Source: Pseudomonas eucalypticola
Lineage (GTDB): Bacteria > Pseudomonadota > Gammaproteobacteria > Pseudomonadales > Pseudomonadaceae
Length of the DNA stretch: 64,000 nucleotides
Direction: 5' to 3'
NCBI RefSeq assembly: GCF_013374995.1
Contig: NZ_CP056030.1
Span: 5,364,501-5,428,500, forward strand
Part shown: in pieces, positions 1 to 13,186 of the stretch
Layout of the letters: every line of letters starts with the position of its first letter
Numbering within the stretch: the stretch's first letter is position 1
Translations under genes and position numbers: made by a program
Notes under the pieces: model-generated
The model's input: the letters and a program-made list of their open reading frames with translations, nothing else
What the model was told of the DNA's origin: nothing
Databases searched by the model: none

Positions 1-423
1 GTCGACCGACAGATCGTCCAGGGCAGCCTGCAAGGCGCCTTCGATCTTTTCGACCGGCAAAGGCTCGCCGATCACCCCGGTGGAGAACGGCAGCACAGCG
101 CTGGCGTCAACGCCGGCCAGCTTGGCCAGGCTGGCGCAGGTGCGCTCGGCCGCAGCCAGGCCCGGCTCACCGGTGCCGGCGTTGGCATTACCGGTGTTGG
201 TCAGCAGGTAACGCACGGCGCCCTGCACACGCTGCTTGGCGATGATCACCGGGGCGGCGCAGAACGCGTTGAGGGTGAACACGCCAGCCACGCTGGAGCC
301 TTCGGCGCAGCGCATGACAACGACATCCTTGCGCCCGGGGCGCTTGATGCCCGCCGAAGCGATGCCAAGTTCGAAACCTGCAACCGGGTGCAGCGTCGGC
401 AAAGGGCCCAGACCAACAGCCAT
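1..423 (-). CDS. argJ: ArgJ, glutamate N-acetyltransferase / amino-acid acetyltransferase (N-terminal part, cut by window edge)
   Basis: The bifunctional ArgJ enzyme transfers the acetyl group of N-acetylornithine to glutamate and can also use acetyl-CoA, in cytoplasmic arginine synthesis. The 141 visible codons start at an ATG preceded by CAGGAG and begin [20 protein letters not shown]. They contain the family motif TNTGNANAGTG at about residues 76-86, which lies in the oxyanion-hole region of the ornithine acetyltransferase fold. The autocatalytic cleavage site (a Thr in an ATML-type motif) would lie beyond the window edge. It sits downstream of secA in the same direction, but the strong secA terminator separates them, so it probably has its own promoter in the short gap. 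A 7-bp inverted repeat (446-452 and 463-469) lies just upstream. Confidence 0.93.
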   Translation of the reverse strand, partial: MAVGLGPLPTLHPVAGFELGIASAGIKRPGRKDVVVMRCAEGSSVAGVFTLNAFCAAPVIIAKQRVQGAVRYLLTNTGNANAGTGEPGLAAAERTCASLAKLAGVDASAVLPFSTGVIGEPLPVEKIEGALQAALDDLSVD

Positions 424-478
424 GAGAACACTCCTGGAAAGACAGACGCCGTATTCCAACACACGGCGTTAACGATGG

Positions 479-513
479 AAAAACGCCGCGACGGCTGGAA
501 GCCGGTCGCGGCG
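479..513 (-). terminator. Rho-independent terminator of secA
   Basis: A stem with 9-bp arms (484-492 and 505-513), with further G/C pairing inside the loop, is followed in the minus direction by TTTTT (483-479). It lies 28 bases after the secA stop codon and ends secA transcription before argJ. Confidence 0.85.
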
Positions 514-540
514 CGGATGTTTCAGGTCAGAGCCGGATCG

Positions 541-3279
541 TCAGTTGATCTGGCCATGACAGTGCTTGAACTTCTTGCCCGAACCACACCAGCAGAGCTC
601 GTTGCGGCCCAGCTTCTGGTCGTTGCGCACGGGCGCCTCGGCCAGGGCGACATCTTCACCCTCTTGCGCCAGCACTTGCGGCGCGTCCAGGCCGGGAGCC
701 TCGGCGTGCTCGAACTGCATGCGCGCGGCCAGGTCTTCGGCTTCCTGACGCAGGCGTGCCTCTTCCTCGGCCGGGTCTTCGCGGCGCACCTGAACATGCG
801 ACAGCACGCGGATGGTATCGCGCTTGATCGAGTCCAGCAGTTCCTGGAACAGGGTGAACGACTCGCGCTTGTACTCCTGCTTCGGGTTCTTCTGGGCGTA
901 GCCACGCAGGTGGATACCGTGACGCAGGTGGTCCATGGTCTGCAGGTGGTCTTTCCACAGGTCGTCGAGCACGCGCAGCAGAATCTGCTTCTCGAAGGTG
1001 CGCAGGGCATCGGCGCTGGCCTGCTCTTCCTTGTCGTTGTAGGCAGCCAGCAGCTCGGCCAGCAGCTTCTCACGCAAGGTTTCTTCGTAGAGATGGTCGT
1101 CTTCGTCCAGCCATGCCTGAATTGGCAGCTTGACGCCGAAGTCGTTCAGCAGCGCGGCTTCCAGGCCAGCCACGTCCCACTGCTCGGGCAGCGACTGTGG
1201 CGGGATGTGGGCGCTGACGGTGCTGTCCAGGACTTCCTGACGGAACTCGGCGATGGTGTCGCCGATGTTCTGCGCGGCCAGCAGGCTGTTACGCATGTGG
1301 TAAATGACTTTACGCTGTTCGTTGGCAACGTCGTCGAATTCCAGCAATTGCTTGCGAATATCGAAGTTTCGGCCTTCGACCTTGCGCTGGGCCTTTTCGA
1401 TGGCATTGGTGACCATGCGGTGCTCGATGGCCTCGCCGGCCTGCATGCCCAGGGCCTTCATGAAGTTCTTCACCCGGTCAGAAGCGAAGATGCGCATCAG
1501 GCTGTCTTCCAGCGACAGGTAGAAACGGCTGGAACCGTTGTCACCCTGACGGCCGGCACGGCCACGCAGCTGGTTGTCGATACGGCGCGACTCGTGGCGC
1601 TCGGAAGCGATCACGTGCAGGCCGCCGGACTCCAGCACTTGCTGGTGACGCTTCTGCCAGTCGGCCTTGATCTGGGCGATCTGCTCAGGGGTCGGGCTGT
1701 CCAGGGAAGCGACTTCCACTTCCCAGTTGCCGCCCAGCAGGATGTCGGTACCACGGCCGGCCATGTTGGTGGCGATGGTCAGCGCACCCGGGCGACCGGC
1801 CTGGGCGATGATTTCCGCTTCCTTCTCGTGGAACTTGGCGTTGAGCACCTTGTGCTCGATGCCTTCCTGGCGCAGCAGGTTGGACATGTGCTCGGAGGTC
1901 TCGATGGTGGCGGTACCCACCAGCACGGGACGGCCCTGGGCCATGCTTTCCTTGATGTCGGCGACGATGGCGGCGTACTTCTCGTCCGCGGTCAGGTAGA
2001 CCAGGTCGTTGAAGTCCTTGCGCGCCAGCGGCTTGTTCGGCGGAATCACCATGACCTGCAGGTTGTAGATCTGGTGGAACTCGAACGCCTCGGTGTCAGC
2101 GGTACCGGTCATGCCGGATAGCTTGTTGTACAGGCGGAAGTAGTTCTGGAACGTGGTCGAGGCCAGGGTCTGGCTTTCGGCCTGGATGTTCAGGTTTTCC
2201 TTGGCCTCGATGGCCTGGTGCAGGCCTTCGGACAGGCGACGGCCCGGCATGGTGCGGCCGGTGTGCTCGTCGACCAGCAGGATCTGGCCGTCCTGGACGA
2301 TGTATTCCACGTTGCGGTGGAACAGCTTGTGGGCGCGCAGGGCTGCGTACACGTGGGTCAGCAGGCCCAGGTTGTGCGCCGAGTACAGGCTCTCGCCTTC
2401 GGCCAGCAAGCCGACCTGAGCCAGCATTTCCTCGACGAACTGGTGACCGGCTTCGTTCATCTCCACCTGGCGAGTCTTCTCGTCGATGGTGAAGTGACCG
2501 GCCTTGGTGACCTGGCCTTCCACTTCTTCGATGTGCTGCTCAAGGCGCGGGATCAGGCGGTTGATCTCGGTGTACAGCTTGGAGCTGTCTTCGGCCTGGC
2601 CGGAGATGATCAGCGGGGTACGGGCTTCGTCGATGAGGATGGAGTCGACTTCGTCGATCACGGCGAAATTCAGCTCACGCTGGAATTTCTCTTCCAGGCT
2701 GAATGCCATGTTGTCGCGCAGGTAGTCGAAACCGAACTCGTTGTTGGTACCGTAGGTGATATCGGCGGCGTAGGCGGCGCGTTTTTCCTCTGGCGGTGCG
2801 AAGGGCGTGACGACGCCCACGGTCAGGCCGAGGAATTCGTACAGCGGACGCATCCAGTTGGCGTCTCGACGGGCCAGGTAGTCGTTGACGGTGACCACGT
2901 GCACGCCCTTGCCGGACAGTGCGTTGAGGTACACGGCCAGGGTGGCCACCAGGGTCTTGCCTTCACCGGTGCGCATTTCGGCGATCATGCCTTCATGCAG
3001 GGTCATGCCACCAATGAGCTGGACGTCGAAGTGGCGCATGCCCATGACACGCTTGCCCGCTTCACGGCATACCGCGAAGGCCTCAGGCAGAAGCTTGTCG
3101 AGGGTCTCGCCTTTTGCCAGGCGGGCCTTGAACTCTTCGGTCTTGGCGCGCAGCTGCTCGTCCGAGAGGGCCACCATTTGCTCTTCGAAGGCATTGACGA
3201 TCTGTACCGTCTTGAGCATGCGTTTGACTTCACGCTCGTTCTTGCTTCCAAAAAGTTTCTTTAACAAAGGCGCAAACAT
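541..3279 (-). CDS. secA: SecA, preprotein translocase ATPase
   Basis: SecA is the cytoplasmic and membrane-associated motor that drives unfolded preproteins through the SecYEG channel by ATP hydrolysis. The 912-residue product has the usual length. Walker A (GEGKT) is at residues 105-109, Walker B with [14 protein letters not shown] near residues 208-220, and the C-terminal zinc motif [14 protein letters not shown], which binds SecB and phospholipid, is at the end. I chose the ATG giving [10 protein letters not shown] because it matches the family N-terminus; the open frame runs 86 codons further upstream, but that part has no SecA similarity and crosses the likely promoter. The gene is monocistronic, ending at a strong terminator. 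I saw no secM-like gene upstream, so E. coli-style SecM arrest is not supported here. Confidence 0.98.
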   Translation of the reverse strand: MFAPLLKKLFGSKNEREVKRMLKTVQIVNAFEEQMVALSDEQLRAKTEEFKARLAKGETLDKLLPEAFAVCREAGKRVMGMRHFDVQLIGGMTLHEGMIAEMRTGEGKTLVATLAVYLNALSGKGVHVVTVNDYLARRDANWMRPLYEFLGLTVGVVTPFAPPEEKRAAYAADITYGTNNEFGFDYLRDNMAFSLEEKFQRELNFAVIDEVDSILIDEARTPLIISGQAEDSSKLYTEINRLIPRLEQHIEEVEGQVTKAGHFTIDEKTRQVEMNEAGHQFVEEMLAQVGLLAEGESLYSAHNLGLLTHVYAALRAHKLFHRNVEYIVQDGQILLVDEHTGRTMPGRRLSEGLHQAIEAKENLNIQAESQTLASTTFQNYFRLYNKLSGMTGTADTEAFEFHQIYNLQVMVIPPNKPLARKDFNDLVYLTADEKYAAIVADIKESMAQGRPVLVGTATIETSEHMSNLLRQEGIEHKVLNAKFHEKEAEIIAQAGRPGALTIATNMAGRGTDILLGGNWEVEVASLDSPTPEQIAQIKADWQKRHQQVLESGGLHVIASERHESRRIDNQLRGRAGRQGDNGSSRFYLSLEDSLMRIFASDRVKNFMKALGMQAGEAIEHRMVTNAIEKAQRKVEGRNFDIRKQLLEFDDVANEQRKVIYHMRNSLLAAQNIGDTIAEFRQEVLDSTVSAHIPPQSLPEQWDVAGLEAALLNDFGVKLPIQAWLDEDDHLYEETLREKLLAELLAAYNDKEEQASADALRTFEKQILLRVLDDLWKDHLQTMDHLRHGIHLRGYAQKNPKQEYKRESFTLFQELLDSIKRDTIRVLSHVQVRREDPAEEEARLRQEAEDLAARMQFEHAEAPGLDAPQVLAQEGEDVALAEAPVRNDQKLGRNELCWCGSGKKFKHCHGQIN

Positions 3280-3439
3280 ATCGGCAGGTTCTTCCACACA
3301 TAGGGATGGAGGGCGGCCCCGTGAGTCGCCCGTGCAGCCCTCATGGCCGCATGCGAACGAGCATTCTACCCGGAAACGATGAGGAGGAAAGTGGCGTTGT
3401 ATCCACGATGCTGGCACGGCGCTTTGACGGGGCCTTTTC

Positions 3440-3467
3440 ACAATAAGGGCTTTTTTCTCAACTTCAA
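3440..3467 (-). promoter_or_regulatory. Candidate sigma70 promoter of secA
   Basis: On the minus strand TTGAAG (3467-3462) and TATTGT (3445-3440) are separated by 16 bases, about 160 bases upstream of the secA ATG. This would give a long leader. Consensus match only. Confidence 0.4.
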
Positions 3468-3566
3468 CCCATCGGGTGAAGAAGTTATGTAACCAAACGG
3501 GTGGGCCCGGCAGGAAATCAGGCGTTTCTGCTACCATGGGCGCTCTGTAACTTCAGGTTTCCCACT

Positions 3567-4025
3567 ATGGCCTACCGCCCCCTCCCGGCCCGGGCGCCCG
3601 CCGTCCTGCTGCGCGAGGCCCGGCCGCTCAAGGCGCTGTTCAGCCACGCCCAGCGGCTTTCGCACCTGCAACGCCTGCTGGAAAGCCAGTTGCAACCAGC
3701 TGCCCGCGAACATTGCTACGTGGCGTCGTGGCGCGAGGGTTGCCTGCTGCTGATTGTCACTGATGGCCATTGGGCTACACGTCTGCGCTATCAGCAGAAA
3801 CGCCTGCAGCGTGACCTGCAGGCCTTGCCGGAATTCGACAACCTGACGCGGATCCTGTTCAAGGTGCAGCCCCCCACCGTGCAGAACCGCACGGCAGAGC
3901 GCAACGTCGATCTGCCCAGCAGCGCGGCGGAGACCTTGCAGTCCACGGCCGAAGGCATCACCGACCCGAACCTGCGCGCGGCGCTGGAGCGCCTGGCGGC
4001 ACACGCGGGCAGGTCCAAAAGCTGA
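3567..4025 (+). CDS. DUF721 family protein
   Basis: A 152-residue basic cytoplasmic protein of the DUF721 family (related to DciA/RNA-binding-like small proteins found beside secA in many proteobacteria). The first 25 residues are rich in Arg, Pro and Ala. The core, with the hydrophobic pattern HCYVASWREGCLLLIVTDGH followed by ATRLRYQQ at about residues 50-77, is the part typical of the family. The frame could start 22 codons earlier, but the ATG chosen gives a family-like beginning and lies downstream of a possible TACCAT -10 at 3532-3537. It is divergent from secA and convergent with lpxC. No biochemical function can be assigned from the sequence. Confidence 0.8.
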   Translation: MAYRPLPARAPAVLLREARPLKALFSHAQRLSHLQRLLESQLQPAAREHCYVASWREGCLLLIVTDGHWATRLRYQQKRLQRDLQALPEFDNLTRILFKVQPPTVQNRTAERNVDLPSSAAETLQSTAEGITDPNLRAALERLAAHAGRSKS

Positions 4026-4026
4026 C

Positions 4027-4053
4027 AATAAAAAAGGCCACCCGAAGGTGGCC
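4027..4053 (-). terminator. Terminator at the end of lpxC and the dcw cluster
   Basis: A hairpin of 7-bp arms (GGCCACC 4036-4042, GGTGGCC 4047-4053) with a CGAA tetraloop is followed in the minus direction by a run of six T. The plus-direction side has no T run, so it serves mainly lpxC. Confidence 0.88.
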
Positions 4054-4085
4054 TCAATGACATCTAGAGAAGAGAGTGTTCGATC

Positions 4086-5033
<948 letters not shown>

Positions 5034-5049
5034 TCAACAAAGGCTGGCG

Positions 5050-5055
5050 ATAATA
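5050..5055 (-). promoter_or_regulatory. Candidate extended -10 promoter of lpxC
   Basis: TATTAT preceded by TGC gives an extended -10 element (TGnTATTAT) on the minus strand, 53 bases upstream of the lpxC ATG. There is no good -35 hexamer at 16-18 bases, which an extended -10 can tolerate. Confidence 0.5.
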
Positions 5056-5109
5056 GCAGACCCGGCCTTTGCTGAACACCAATCACCTTCATAGCCCTGA
5101 TAAATTCCA

Positions 5110-6300
5110 TCAATCAGCCTGACGACGCAGGAAAGCTGGAATGTCCAGGTAGTCCAGATCGTCTTGCGGGTTGAGCTTGGCCGCCTGTGCAGCGCCGGCG
5201 TGAGCCTGGTTGCGCATGACGGTCGGACGGTCCAGGTCGCGGTAGTTCACCGACGGCTGTTCCTGACGGGCGGGGGCCTGGGCCGGCGCCTGCTGGGCTG
5301 CTGTCTGCAAGGTGTTGTCGATGATCTTCACGGGTTTCTCGATCTTCGCACCCAGGCCGGTGGCGACCACGGTCACGTGCAGCTCGTCGCGCATGTCCGG
5401 GTCGATGACGGTACCGACCTTGACCATGGCGTGGTCCGACGCGAACGCCTCGATGATGCTACCCACGTCGGAGTACTCACCCAGGGACAGGTCAGGGCCG
5501 GCGGTGATATTCACCAGGATGCCACGGGCGCCCTGCAGGTTGACGTCTTCGAGCAGCGGGTTGCGGATGGCCGCCTCGGTCGCTTCACGCGCACGGTTCG
5601 GACCACTGGCGCAGCCAGTACCCATCATCGCCATGCCCATCTCGCTCATGACGGTGCGAACGTCGGCGAAGTCGACGTTGATCATGCCCGGGCGCTTGAT
5701 GATGTCGGAGATACCGCGAACGGCACCTGCCAGCACATCGTCAGCCTTGGCGAACGCCGACAGCAGGCTGGCGTCCTTGCCCAGGATGGTCAGCAGTTTC
5801 TCGTTGGGAATGGTGATCAACGAGTCGACGCTTTCGCTCAGCGCGCGGATGCCTTCATCGGCGATCTGCATGCGCTTGCGGCCTTCGAACGGGAACGGAC
5901 GGGTCACGACCGCGACGGTCAGGATGCCCATCTCCTTGGCCACTTCGGCAATGATCGGCGCCGCACCGGTACCGGTACCGCCACCCATGCCGGTGGTGAT
6001 GAAGACCATGTTGGTACCGACCAGTACTTCGGCGATACGCTCGCGGTCTTCCAAGGCGGCCTGGCGGCCCACTTCAGGGTTGGCGCCAGCGCCCAGGCCC
6101 TTGGTCACGCCAGTGCCCAGTTGCAGGATGGTGCGCGCACCAATGTTCTTCAGGGCTTGAGCATCGGTGTTGGCGCAGATGAACTCGACGCCTTCGATGT
6201 TGCTCTTGACCATGTGATTGACAGCGTTGCCACCGCCACCACCAACACCGATAACTTTGATTACCGGGCTTTGCGGGATGTTGTCTACAAGTTCGAACAT
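5110..6300 (-). CDS. ftsZ: FtsZ, tubulin-like cell division GTPase
   Basis: FtsZ polymerises with GTP into the Z ring that recruits the divisome. The 396-residue protein carries the tubulin signature GGGTGTGAAP near residue 105 and the GTP-binding N-terminal GVGGGGGNAVNHM. After the globular GTPase and C-terminal domains comes a flexible linker rich in Gln, Ala and Pro (about residues 318-380). The conserved tail DYLDIPAFLRRQAD at the end binds FtsA and ZipA. A strong ribosome site (AAAGGAGAGG) precedes the ATG. It follows ftsA after 60 bases and is the last division gene of the cluster. Confidence 0.99.
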   Translation of the reverse strand: MFELVDNIPQSPVIKVIGVGGGGGNAVNHMVKSNIEGVEFICANTDAQALKNIGARTILQLGTGVTKGLGAGANPEVGRQAALEDRERIAEVLVGTNMVFITTGMGGGTGTGAAPIIAEVAKEMGILTVAVVTRPFPFEGRKRMQIADEGIRALSESVDSLITIPNEKLLTILGKDASLLSAFAKADDVLAGAVRGISDIIKRPGMINVDFADVRTVMSEMGMAMMGTGCASGPNRAREATEAAIRNPLLEDVNLQGARGILVNITAGPDLSLGEYSDVGSIIEAFASDHAMVKVGTVIDPDMRDELHVTVVATGLGAKIEKPVKIIDNTLQTAAQQAPAQAPARQEQPSVNYRDLDRPTVMRNQAHAGAAQAAKLNPQDDLDYLDIPAFLRRQAD

Positions 6301-6360
6301 GTGCCCTCTCCTTTCATTTCTCTAGTTTTAGCGCCTACTACTGCCTTTGAAACCTGAAAC

Positions 6361-7620
6361 CTAGAAGTTGCCTTGAACCCAACGTTTGAAGCGTTCCAGC
6401 ACAGGTGCCTTGGGTTCATCGCCATAGCTGCTGCTGTTGTTTCCGAGGCCGGTCAGGGTGGTGCCATCGTTCTGCTTTTGCAGCCCGTACATCAGCAAGC
6501 CCACGCCGGTGGAATAAATGGGGTTGCGAACCACGTCGGCCAGCCCGCGTACCGAATGCGGCACGCCCAGGCGGACCGGCATGTGGAAAATCTCTTCGGC
6601 CAGTTCGACCGCGCCTTCCATCTTCGAGGTACCGCCGGTCAGCACGATGCCACCGGGGATCAGGTCCTCGTAGCCGCTGCGACGCAGTTCAGCCTGGATC
6701 AGGGTGAACAGCTCGTCGTAGCGCGGCTCGACCACTTCGGCCAGGGCCTGGCGCGACAGCTCGCGCGGTGGGCGGTCGCCAACGCTCGGTACCTTGATGG
6801 TTTCGCCGGCACCGGCCAGCTTGGCCAGTGCGCAGGCGTAGCGGATCTTGATCTCTTCGGCGTACTGGGTCGGCGTACGCAGCGCCATGGCGATGTCGTT
6901 GGTGACCTGGTCGCCAGCGATCGGGATCACTGCCGTGTGGCGGATGGCGCCTTCGGTGAAGATGGCGATGTCGGTGGTACCGCCACCGATGTCCACCAGG
7001 CAAACGCCCAGCTCTTTCTCGTCGTCAGTCAATACCGAGTAGGCCGAGGCCAGTTGCTCGAGGATGATGTCGTCGATTTCCAGGCCGCAGCGGCGCACGC
7101 ATTTTTCGATGTTCTGCGCAGCGTTGACCGCACAGGTGACCACATGGACCTTGGCTTCCAGGCGCACGCCCGACATGCCCAGCGGCTCGCGTACGCCCTC
7201 CTGGTTGTCGATGGAGTAGTCCTGCGGCAGGGTGTGCAAGACCCGCTGGTCAGCCGGAATGGCCACGGCCTGCGCGGCGTCCAGCACGCGCTCCAGGTCA
7301 GCGCTGCTGACTTCGCGGTCACGAATGGCGACGATGCCGTGGGAGTTGAGGCTGCGGATGTGGTTGCCGGCAATGCCGACGAACGCCGAGTGGATACGGC
7401 ACCCAGCCATCAGCTGCGCCTCTTCCACCGCGCGCTGGATCGACTGCACGGTCGACTCGATGTTCACCACCACGCCCTTCTTCAGGCCGCGCGAGGGGTG
7501 GGTACCGATTCCGACGATATCCAGCGAACCGTCATCCGCGACTTCGCACACCAGCGCCACCACCTTGGAGGTACCGATGTCCAGACCGACGATCATTTTC
7601 CCGCTTTGCACGTTTGCCAT
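6361..7620 (-). CDS. ftsA: FtsA, actin-like divisome protein
   Basis: FtsA is an actin-fold ATPase that ties FtsZ to the inner face of the membrane and helps activate septal wall synthesis. The 419-residue product shows the actin-type phosphate motif GLDIGTSKVVALV near the start, a second nucleotide motif around LVDIGGGTTDIAIF near residue 205, and the membrane-binding amphipathic C-terminal helix ending FKRWVQGNF. I used the ATG giving MANVQSGKM, the family start; a longer open frame reaches 7689 but overlaps ftsQ and is not conserved. The start lies 14 bases after the ftsQ stop. Confidence 0.98.
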   Translation of the reverse strand: MANVQSGKMIVGLDIGTSKVVALVCEVADDGSLDIVGIGTHPSRGLKKGVVVNIESTVQSIQRAVEEAQLMAGCRIHSAFVGIAGNHIRSLNSHGIVAIRDREVSSADLERVLDAAQAVAIPADQRVLHTLPQDYSIDNQEGVREPLGMSGVRLEAKVHVVTCAVNAAQNIEKCVRRCGLEIDDIILEQLASAYSVLTDDEKELGVCLVDIGGGTTDIAIFTEGAIRHTAVIPIAGDQVTNDIAMALRTPTQYAEEIKIRYACALAKLAGAGETIKVPSVGDRPPRELSRQALAEVVEPRYDELFTLIQAELRRSGYEDLIPGGIVLTGGTSKMEGAVELAEEIFHMPVRLGVPHSVRGLADVVRNPIYSTGVGLLMYGLQKQNDGTTLTGLGNNSSSYGDEPKAPVLERFKRWVQGNF

Positions 7621-7634
7621 GGTCCTGCCTCTTC

Positions 7635-8504
7635 TTAATTCTTCGCGACAGCCGCTTGGGCCGCCGGCTGCGCATTCGGTTCCCGCCAACCCACGGCAAG
7701 GCCGTTGGCATAGCGCAGGTCGATGCGCGCAATATTCGTGATCTGGTCTTTCAGTGTTTTGTCGTAAATGGCAATGAAGCGGCGCATTTTCTCGACGAGG
7801 TGGTCACGCCCCAGCAACAACTCGATACCGGGGCCTGCGCTTCCTGCGCCGGTGGTGAGGAACCAGCTGCCGCGTTCGCGCAATTCCAGCCGGGCAATGG
7901 AGAAGCCCAGCGGGCGCAGCATCTGGCTCAACACCTGGTATTGCTGCATGACCTGCTGTTGCGCACGCTGCGGCCCGAACAGCTGCGGCAGGTGCTCATA
8001 GTTGGCCAGCTCGCGCGGCGCGAACGCCTCGCCCTGGTTGTTGAGCAACGCCGAGTCCCCCCAACGGGCCACGGGCAGTTGCTCTTCCAGCCGGATCACC
8101 ACCTGGTCGGGCCATACGCGGCGAACTTCAGCGTGGGCGATCCACGGCATCTGTTCGAGTTCGGTGCGCATGCTGGTCAGGTCGATGGTGAAGAATGTCG
8201 ACGCCACGTACGGGGCGATGCGCTGCTGCACTGCCTGCTGGCTGATGTAGCTGAGGTCGCCCTGCACGTTGATCTTGGTGATCGGCCGGTCGGCATAGGG
8301 CATCAGGTAGATGGCGCCCTCATAGGTGCCGACGCCCAGTACCACCAGCAGCACGGGCCAGAACAGCTTCTTGAGGAAGCTGAAGTTGGCCTTGCGCACC
8401 CGCGCCCCCATGGGCTCCTGCGCCACCATGCGGCTGGCGCCGCGGGGCACCGGCTTGTTGCGGCCGGGTACGGGTTGCTGATGACGAAGCGTCGCGCCGT
8501 TCAT
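7635..8504 (-). CDS. ftsQ: FtsQ, divisome membrane protein
   Basis: FtsQ is a bitopic inner-membrane protein that joins FtsB and FtsL and links early and late divisome parts. The 289-residue protein has a basic cytoplasmic tail of about 40 residues, one membrane span (about residues 48-68, [20 protein letters not shown]), a POTRA domain starting at [14 protein letters not shown] (about residues 77-145), and the FtsQ/DivIB beta domain after that. It lies between ddl and ftsA. No ftsB lies beside it, as is normal, because ftsB is elsewhere in pseudomonads. Confidence 0.97.
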   Translation of the reverse strand: MNGATLRHQQPVPGRNKPVPRGASRMVAQEPMGARVRKANFSFLKKLFWPVLLVVLGVGTYEGAIYLMPYADRPITKINVQGDLSYISQQAVQQRIAPYVASTFFTIDLTSMRTELEQMPWIAHAEVRRVWPDQVVIRLEEQLPVARWGDSALLNNQGEAFAPRELANYEHLPQLFGPQRAQQQVMQQYQVLSQMLRPLGFSIARLELRERGSWFLTTGAGSAGPGIELLLGRDHLVEKMRRFIAIYDKTLKDQITNIARIDLRYANGLAVGWREPNAQPAAQAAVAKN

Positions 8505-8508
8505 GGGT

Positions 8509-10911
<2,403 letters not shown>

Positions 10912-10919
<8 letters not shown>

Positions 10920-11982
10920 GGGCCACCTCCAGGCAGACATCGACAACGGTACGGGTTGCATCGGGCTTGGCCAGGCGGCGTGCGGTGCTCGCCATGGTGT
11001 TGAGTTTTTCCGGTTGCATCAAAACCTCGTTCAGGCGCTCAGCCAGCTCGGCTGCGCCGGTTGTCGCTTGTGGCATCAGGAAGGCAGCGCCTTCGCGGGC
11101 CAGATATTCGGCATTGCGGGTCTGGTGGTCGTCGATGGCATGGGGCAAGGGCACCAGCACCGACGCCAGGCCGGCGGCGGCCAGCTCGCTGACGGTCAGC
11201 GCGCCGGCGCGGCAGACCACCATGTCGGCCCAGCCATAGGCCTGGGCCATGTCCTTGATGAACGGCGCCACTTGCGCCTCGATGCCGGCCTCGCGGTAAC
11301 GCTGGGCGGTCACTTCACCATGCTGCTTGCCGCACTGGTGGAAGACCTCGGGCCGAATGGCCTCGGGCACCAGCGCCAGGGCGGCGGGAATCAACTTGTT
11401 CAAGGGTTCGGAGCCCAGGCTGCCACCGGTCACCAGCAAACGCGGCTTGCGCCCGGCCAGGGCCTGGCGCGGGGTTTCCAGGAACAGTTCGGTGCGCACT
11501 GGGTTACCGGTGGTACGGCGCTTGGCGGACGCGGCGAAGGTGTTGGGGAACGCCTCGCAGATGCGCGCCGCCAGCGGGGCCAGCAGGCGATTGGCAGTAC
11601 CGGCCACGGCATTCTGTTCGTGGACGATCACGGGCACGCCGCTCAGCCGCGCGGCCAGGCCGCCAGGGCCGGTCACGTAACCGCCGAAGCCGACCACGCA
11701 CACGGGCTTGAGCTGGCGCATCACCTTGCGCGCCTGCAGCAGCGCGCGCACCAGCACGAACGGCGCCTTGAGCAGCGACAGCTTGCTCTTGCCACGCAGG
11801 CCGGCGACGTTGATCAGGTGCAGGGGCAGGCCCGCCTGCGGCACCAATTCGTTCTCGATGCCGCGCGGGGTGCCCAGCCAATGCACGGTGTAGCCGCGGG
11901 CCTGGAATTCCCGAGCGCACGACAGCGCCGGGAACACGTGCCCGCCGGTACCACCGGCCATGATCAATACGTTACCGGCCAC
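10912..11982 (-). CDS. murG: MurG, lipid II synthase (UDP-GlcNAc transferase)
   Basis: MurG is the peripheral inner-membrane glycosyltransferase that adds GlcNAc to lipid I to form lipid II. The 356-residue product has the two family glycine loops, [13 protein letters not shown] at the start and [13 protein letters not shown] near residue 180, and the donor-binding [15 protein letters not shown] near residue 260. I chose the GTG at 11982 because GAGGAG lies 7-8 bases upstream and it places the conserved [10 protein letters not shown] at once after the start. An ATG at 12030 would add 16 residues and overlap ftsW by 59 bases. With the GTG the overlap with ftsW is 11 bases. Confidence 0.95.
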
Positions 11983-13186
11983 GGGCAGGCTCCTCGGCGA
12001 AGTCGCTCTCGTTGAACTCGGTTTCTTCACTGCCCAGGTGCGTGCGGCTCTCCCACTCGATGCGCAACAACAAGCCCAGACAGGCGCAGCAGATCACCAG
12101 CGAACTGCCCCCGTAACTGAGGAAGGGCAAGGTCAGGCCCTTGGTCGGCAGCAGGCCGACGTTCACGCCGATGTTGATCAGGAACTGGCCGATCCACAGG
12201 AAAGACAGGCCGTAGGCCATGTAGGCGGCGAAGAACTGCTTGGAACGCTCGGCCCACACGCCGATGTACATGCCGCGAATACACACGAACACGAACAGTG
12301 CCACGGTGCACAGCGAACCGACCACGCCCAGCTCCTCGGCCAGCACCGAGAACACGAAGTCGGTGTGCGCTTCAGGCAGGTAGAACTGCTTCTGCACGCT
12401 GTTGCCCAGGCCAGCGCCCAACCAGCCGCCGCGGCCGAACGCGATCAGCGCCTGGGTCAGCTGGTAGCCGGAACCGAACTGGTCGGCCCACGGGTCGGTG
12501 AAGGTGGTCAGGCGCGCCATCCGATACGGCTGTGCCTGCACCAGGATGAACACTGCGGCCACGGCCAGCACCACCATCAGGGCGAAACGGAACAGCCCCA
12601 CCCCACCGAGGAACAGCATGGCCGCCGCGGCGCCCATCATGACCACGGTGGCGCCGAAGTCGGGTTCCATCAGCAGCAGCACGGCCATGGGCAGCAGCAC
12701 GATGAACGGCTTGAAGAAGCCCATCCAGGTTTCGCGCACTTCCTTCTGTTGGCGGATCAGGTAACCCGACAGGAAGATCACCACGAACACCTTGGCCACT
12801 TCCGAAGGCTGCACGTTGAACGCACTGAAGCCAATCCAGCGCATGGAGCCGTTCACCTCGCGGCCGATACCGGGCACCAGCACCAGCACCAACAGGCCGA
12901 AGGCGCCCAGCAGCATCACCCAGCCCAGGCGCTGCCAGGTGGCGATGGGAATCATCATGGTGACGCCGCAGGCCCCCAGGCCCAGCACCAGGTACACCAG
13001 GTGGCGGATCATCATGTACAGCGGGTTGCCCGATTGCACTGCGGCCACTTCGGAGGAAGCCGAGGTGATCATCACCAGGCCCAGGCCCAGCAGGGCCAGG
13101 CAGCCGGCCAGCATCGGGAAGTCGACATCGATGCCGCGGCCGGTAATCAGCGGCGACGGGTATGGCTTGATCACGCCAAAGATCAT
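11972..13186 (-). CDS. ftsW: FtsW, septal peptidoglycan glycosyltransferase (SEDS family)
   Basis: FtsW is the multi-spanning SEDS polymerase that extends glycan strands from lipid II at the septum together with FtsI. The 404-residue protein has about ten hydrophobic segments. The family markers are SSGSEVA-like early text (ITSASSEVA near residue 42), the loop with WRLGWVM, and the C-terminal signature GLLPTKGLTLPFLSYGGSSL near residue 355. The ATG overlaps the murD stop by 4 bases. The last 20 residues are acidic and arginine-rich, probably cytoplasmic. Confidence 0.97.
   Translation of the reverse strand: MIFGVIKPYPSPLITGRGIDVDFPMLAGCLALLGLGLVMITSASSEVAAVQSGNPLYMMIRHLVYLVLGLGACGVTMMIPIATWQRLGWVMLLGAFGLLVLVLVPGIGREVNGSMRWIGFSAFNVQPSEVAKVFVVIFLSGYLIRQQKEVRETWMGFFKPFIVLLPMAVLLLMEPDFGATVVMMGAAAAMLFLGGVGLFRFALMVVLAVAAVFILVQAQPYRMARLTTFTDPWADQFGSGYQLTQALIAFGRGGWLGAGLGNSVQKQFYLPEAHTDFVFSVLAEELGVVGSLCTVALFVFVCIRGMYIGVWAERSKQFFAAYMAYGLSFLWIGQFLINIGVNVGLLPTKGLTLPFLSYGGSSLVICCACLGLLLRIEWESRTHLGSEETEFNESDFAEEPARGR

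Noticed and set aside
388..2121. 577-codon open frame on the plus strand opposite secA
   Set aside because: It lies wholly inside or antisense to secA apart from its first codons, has low-complexity Val/Gln/Leu/His composition typical of reverse-strand frames in GC-rich DNA, and resembles no family I know.
3280..3537. N-terminal extension of the secA frame by 86 codons
   Set aside because: It lacks similarity to SecA, would cross the likely promoter, and the chosen start gives the exact family N-terminus.
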